Assembly: GCA_011371325.1 (NCBI GenBank)
Contig: DRQV01000182.1
Coordinates: 1-7,964, forward strand
Direction of reading: 5' to 3'
Source of the DNA: Thioploca sp.
Lineage (GTDB): Bacteria; Pseudomonadota; Gammaproteobacteria; Beggiatoales; Beggiatoaceae
Length of the DNA stretch: 7,964 bases
A model generated the notes under the pieces. That model was not told the origin of the DNA. It saw only the letters and a program-made list of their open reading frames with translations, and did no database searches. Of the stretch, positions 4,684-7,964 are shown piece after piece. Within the stretch, counting starts at the first letter, position 1. The number at the start of each line of letters is the position of its first letter. The translations under genes were made by a program, and so were the position numbers.

Positions 4684-5453
4684 TTTCACCTCACGCCTTA
4701 ATTGATCCCAAAGCAGAACTTGATTCCACTGTTCAAGTTGGTCCATTTTCGGTTATTGATGCCAATGTGAAAATTGCTGCCGGTACTAAGATAGGTCCGC
4801 ATGTAGTAATTAAAGGTCCAACCACAATTGGCCAGGATAATAATATTTATCAATTCGCATCTTTAGGGGAGATTCCACAAGATAAAAAATATGATGATAA
4901 TGAGAATACTTACTTAGAAATTGGAGATCGTAATGAAATTAGAGAATATTGCACTATGAATCGTGGTACAATTCAAGGTGGGCATGTTACTCGAATTGGT
5001 AATGATAATTGGATCATGGCCTACTGTCATATTGCCCATGACTGTCAAATTGGTAATAATACTATTTTTGCTAACGGTGCTTCTCTAGCTGGTCATGTAC
5101 AAATTGCGGATCATGTTATTTTAGGTGGTTTTACTTTAGTTCATCAGTTTTGTATGTTGGGAGAACATAGTTTTTCTGGGGCTAATTCTTTGATTTTTAA
5201 AGATGTTCCTCCTTTTGTTACTGTATGGGGTAATCGTGCTAAAGCTTATGGTATTAATAAGGAAGGTTTGAAACGCAGAGGTTTTAGTAATGAACTAGTT
5301 CGAGTTCTACATCAAGCCTATAAGATAATTTATAAACAAAATTTAACTACCGATCAAGCCATTGAAAATTTAGCAGAATTAGGTGTTAAATATCCAGAAG
5401 TTCAACAGTTGACTAGTTTTTTACGGCAATCTACTCGTGGGATTGTGCGTTAG
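4680..5453 (+). CDS. lpxA: UDP-N-acetylglucosamine O-acyltransferase
   Basis: This encodes 257 residues (E. coli: 262). LpxA transfers a 3-hydroxyacyl chain from ACP to the 3-OH of UDP-GlcNAc, the first step of lipid A synthesis. Residues 1-185 are left-handed beta-helix hexapeptides; residues 190-257 form the helical C-terminal domain with NKEGLKRRGF. His120 in CHIAHDC aligns with catalytic His125 of E. coli. HQF at 155-157 matches its H160-Q161 region. The position of E. coli Gly173, the acyl chain-length ruler, holds Ala168. The start is TTG at 4680, overlapping the fabZ stop TGA by 4 nt (TTGA), a sign of translational coupling. No in-frame ATG or GTG exists near it, and the N-terminus aligns well from there. 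The usual lpxB does not follow. Confidence 0.97.
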   Translation: MISPHALIDPKAELDSTVQVGPFSVIDANVKIAAGTKIGPHVVIKGPTTIGQDNNIYQFASLGEIPQDKKYDDNENTYLEIGDRNEIREYCTMNRGTIQGGHVTRIGNDNWIMAYCHIAHDCQIGNNTIFANGASLAGHVQIADHVILGGFTLVHQFCMLGEHSFSGANSLIFKDVPPFVTVWGNRAKAYGINKEGLKRRGFSNELVRVLHQAYKIIYKQNLTTDQAIENLAELGVKYPEVQQLTSFLRQSTRGIVR

Positions 5454-5604
5454 ATATAATCTTATATAAAATCTCTCAGTTGGTGGAAATATCCATCATA
5501 ATATTATCTTTAAAAGTATACTAATTTAGGTTTCATGGAGACGGAAATTATTTCAAATATTCCTAGATTCACGTTTATACAAAAATGACAACATCTTATT
5601 AATT
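5454..5604 (+). other. lpxA-copA intergenic gap
   Basis: The gap is 151 nt and AT-rich. A TATACT box (5517-5522) could be a -10, but no matching -35 stands 16-18 nt before it. A short palindrome (GAAATTATTTC, 5544-5554) lies downstream. I see neither the dyad typical of CueR sites nor that of CsoR sites. A five-codon frame (ATG 5585 to TAA 5602) ends 2 nt before the copA ATG. No clear ribosome binding site precedes copA. Confidence 0.4.
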
Positions 5605-7964
5605 ATGCCAGAACTTACTTTACCAATAACAGGAATGACCTGTACAAACTGTTCTAATACAATTGAACGTAATTTAAAAAAAATGCCTGGTATTATAGAA
5701 GTTAACGTAAATTATGCTGCTGAACAGGTAACCTGTAATTTTGATGATAAATTATTACAAGCGAAAGATATTATCACTAAAATAGAAGCTATCGGTTATG
5801 CTATACCAATTACTAAAATTGAATTAGCTATCACTGGAATGACGTGTGCCAATTGCGTCGCTACAGTGGAACGAACTTTATTGAAAAAAACTCCTGGAAT
5901 TATAACTGCTAACGTTAATTTTGCAACTGAAACAGCAGTCATAGAATATCTGCCAAATCAAACCAATCCCAATAATATCAGCAATTCTCTTAAGCAAGCT
6001 GGTTATGAAGTTGTTACGACCAATATAGAAACAACTAAATCTAATGAAGTAGTTAAGCAAACTTATAAATTTTGGTTAGGAGTAGCTTTCACTTTACCTT
6101 TATTTTTGCTTAGTATGGGACGAGATTTTAATTTGTTAGGTGCATGGAGTTATGATAGTTATATAAATTGGTTGATGTTTTTGCTGGCTGTACCAGTGCA
6201 ATTTTATGTCGGTTGGGATTATTATGTTGGTTCGTGGAAATCCCTGAAAAATAAAGCTGCTAATATGGATGTATTGGTTGCAATGGGTTCATCAGTAGCA
6301 TTTTTTTATAGCCTAGCTGTGTTATTAAATACTAATTTTGGCGAACATGTTTATTTTGAAACTGCCGCTCTGATAATTACCTTGATAAAACTAGGTCAAT
6401 TATTAGAAGTTAAAGCAAAAAGTAAAACAGGTTCTGCTATTAAAAAATTGATTGGTTTACAGGTTAAAACAGCTAGAGTGATTCGTAATGGAGTGGAAAG
6501 TGATATTGCGATTGAATCAGTTATAGTTGGTGATATTATTATAGTACGGCCTGGAGAAAAAATACCAGTTGACGGCAAAGTGATTGAGGGCAGTTCCTCA
6601 GTTGATGAAAGCATGTTGACCGGAGAAAGCTTACCAATTCAAAAACAACCTGATGATACTGTTATTGGGGCTACTCTAAATCAGCAAGGTTTATTAAAAA
6701 TTGTTGCAACTAAAATTGGTTCTGAAACAGCCTTGGCTCAAATTATTCGTTTAGTCCAAGAAGCACAAGGTAGCAAAGCTCCCATCCAAGATTTAGCTGA
6801 TAAAGTTGCTAGTATTTTTGTACCAATTATTATTTTAATTGCTATCATTACCTTATTAATCTGGTGGTTTGGAGTTGGAACTGATTTTACTGATGCAATG
6901 ATTAGAATGGTAGCTGTTTTAGTAATAGCTTGTCCTTGTGCATTAGGATTGGCTACTCCAACTGCAATTATGGTTGGAACCGGCAAAGGAGCAGAACAAG
7001 GAATTCTATTTAAAAATAGTGAAGCCCTTGAACAAGCTCATAAACTTAAAACAATTGTTCTAGATAAAACTGGTACTATTACTAATGGCAAGCCAACTGT
7101 GACAGATATTATTACATTAGCTCAGTTAGCAGAAGATGAAATTTTGCGATTAGCAGCCTCAGCAGAACGTGGTAGCGAACATCCACTTGGTGAGTCAATT
7201 GTGCAAGCAGCTCTTGCTAAACAGCTTTCCTTAACAGAACCACAACAATTTACCGCAATAAGCGGTCAAGGTATTGTGGCTATGATAGAAAATAAAAAAA
7301 TATCTGTAAGTAAATTGCTTGATATGCCAGATAGTTTTACAAATATAGTAGATAAACTACAAAATGAAGCTAAAACTGTAATGCAAGTGATTGTGGATGA
7401 TAAATTAGTGGGCTTGATTGCAGTGTCTGATACAGTGAAGGAAAGCTCTCAAGAAGCTATTGCCACAATGCAAAATTTGGGTTTACAAGTAGTTATGTTA
7501 ACTGGTGATAATAAAGCTACTGCAATAGCAATTGCTAAACAAGTGGGAATTACTCAAGTAATAGCTGAAGTTTTACCAGAACAAAAGAGCCAGACAATAA
7601 AACGTTTACAAAATAAAGGCTTAGTTGCAATGGTTGGAGATGGAATCAATGATGCTCCTGCATTAGCTCAAGCTGATGTTGGGATTGCTATTGGTACTGG
7701 TACAGATGTAGCGATGGAAACTGCTGATATTACTTTAATGCGAGGTGATTTACGTTCTGTATCCGAAACAATTATTCTCAGTAAAGCAACCATGCGAGTC
7801 ATTAAACAAAATTTATTCTGGGCATTTGGTTATAATGTGTTATTAATTCCAATCGCAATGGGTGCATTATATCCTTTCGCTACTGTACCAATAATATTAC
7901 GTTCTTTAAACCCGGCTTTAGCAGCGGCGGCTATGGCATTTAGCAGTGTTTCAGTAGTTACTAA
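5605..7964 (+). CDS. copA: Copper-exporting P1B-type ATPase CopA, 3'-partial
   Basis: 786 complete codons are open to the right edge. The last residues (NPALAAAAMAFSSVSVVT) are the final membrane helix, so only a short tail is missing. CopA pumps Cu(+) out of the cytoplasm across the inner membrane using ATP. Two N-terminal heavy-metal-associated domains carry GMTCTNC (Cys13, Cys16) and GMTCANC (Cys81, Cys84). The membrane CPC motif is Cys443-Pro-Cys445. Catalytic motifs follow: TGES 339-342 (actuator), DKTGT with phosphorylated Asp487, HP 526-527 (nucleotide binding), TGDN 633-636 and GDGINDAP 678-685. YN in the seventh and MAFSS in the eighth helix fit the copper (P1B-1) subgroup. The ATG at 5605 is the only start in a frame open back to a stop at 5527-5529. 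Its first residues (MPELTLPITGMTC) are typical. No regulator or chaperone gene is adjacent. Confidence 0.96.
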   Translation, partial: MPELTLPITGMTCTNCSNTIERNLKKMPGIIEVNVNYAAEQVTCNFDDKLLQAKDIITKIEAIGYAIPITKIELAITGMTCANCVATVERTLLKKTPGIITANVNFATETAVIEYLPNQTNPNNISNSLKQAGYEVVTTNIETTKSNEVVKQTYKFWLGVAFTLPLFLLSMGRDFNLLGAWSYDSYINWLMFLLAVPVQFYVGWDYYVGSWKSLKNKAANMDVLVAMGSSVAFFYSLAVLLNTNFGEHVYFETAALIITLIKLGQLLEVKAKSKTGSAIKKLIGLQVKTARVIRNGVESDIAIESVIVGDIIIVRPGEKIPVDGKVIEGSSSVDESMLTGESLPIQKQPDDTVIGATLNQQGLLKIVATKIGSETALAQIIRLVQEAQGSKAPIQDLADKVASIFVPIIILIAIITLLIWWFGVGTDFTDAMIRMVAVLVIACPCALGLATPTAIMVGTGKGAEQGILFKNSEALEQAHKLKTIVLDKTGTITNGKPTVTDIITLAQLAEDEILRLAASAERGSEHPLGESIVQAALAKQLSLTEPQQFTAISGQGIVAMIENKKISVSKLLDMPDSFTNIVDKLQNEAKTVMQVIVDDKLVGLIAVSDTVKESSQEAIATMQNLGLQVVMLTGDNKATAIAIAKQVGITQVIAEVLPEQKSQTIKRLQNKGLVAMVGDGINDAPALAQADVGIAIGTGTDVAMETADITLMRGDLRSVSETIILSKATMRVIKQNLFWAFGYNVLLIPIAMGALYPFATVPIILRSLNPALAAAAMAFSSVSVVT

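Noticed and set aside
5454..5604. CueR or CsoR operator for copA
   Set aside because: No matching dyad with the expected spacing is present.
5878..6986. Three minus-strand open frames within copA (5878-6060, 6396-6614, 6738-6986)
   Set aside because: All lie opposite the continuous CopA frame, whose motifs are intact across them.

Overview
The window comes from an AT-rich Gram-negative bacterium, most likely a gammaproteobacterium. The evidence is an lpxD-fabZ-lpxA lipid A cluster whose proteins align closely with the E. coli ones from memory, a type IV pilin of the gammaproteobacterial kind, and REP-like hairpin repeats between genes. The small hairpins recall those of Thiotrichales-type sulfur bacteria, but I cannot name a genus from sequence alone.

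Layout. (1) 2-1384: the 3' part of a gene for a large, probably secreted protein with beta-helix coils, a carbohydrate-binding jelly-roll and a C-terminal fibronectin III domain; its start lies outside the window. (2) 1385-2128: a long non-coding stretch holding an inverted pair of 26-bp hairpins, 19-bp direct repeats, and a G-rich structured leader just ahead of the pilin gene. (3) 2129-2644: a type IV pilin precursor with an unusually long 25-residue leader peptide. (4) 2645-3225: a second, nearly identical copy of the pilin leader (172 versus 163 bp), which keeps the hairpin, the ribosome binding site and the first 14 codons and then stops. This is followed by several palindromes and a near-consensus sigma-70 promoter. 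(5) 3226-5453: lpxD-fabZ-lpxA, tightly packed and probably one transcript from that promoter. (6) 5454-5604: a short gap. (7) 5605-7964: a copper-type P1B ATPase (copA) with two N-terminal metal-binding domains. It runs off the right edge a few residues short of its expected end.

How the genes relate. LpxA and LpxD perform the first and third steps of lipid A synthesis. FabZ makes the unsaturated acyl-ACP on the route to the acyl donors they use, so these three form one functional unit. The pilin, the polysaccharide-binding protein and CopA look like independent transcription units.

The most interesting part is the pilin locus. A pilin gene is bracketed by direct repeats that carry a G-rich tract, a hairpin followed by a T run, a ribosome binding site and a short N-terminal coding piece. 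This could be a mobile or recombining leader module, a cis-regulatory RNA, or the remains of a tandem pilin array.
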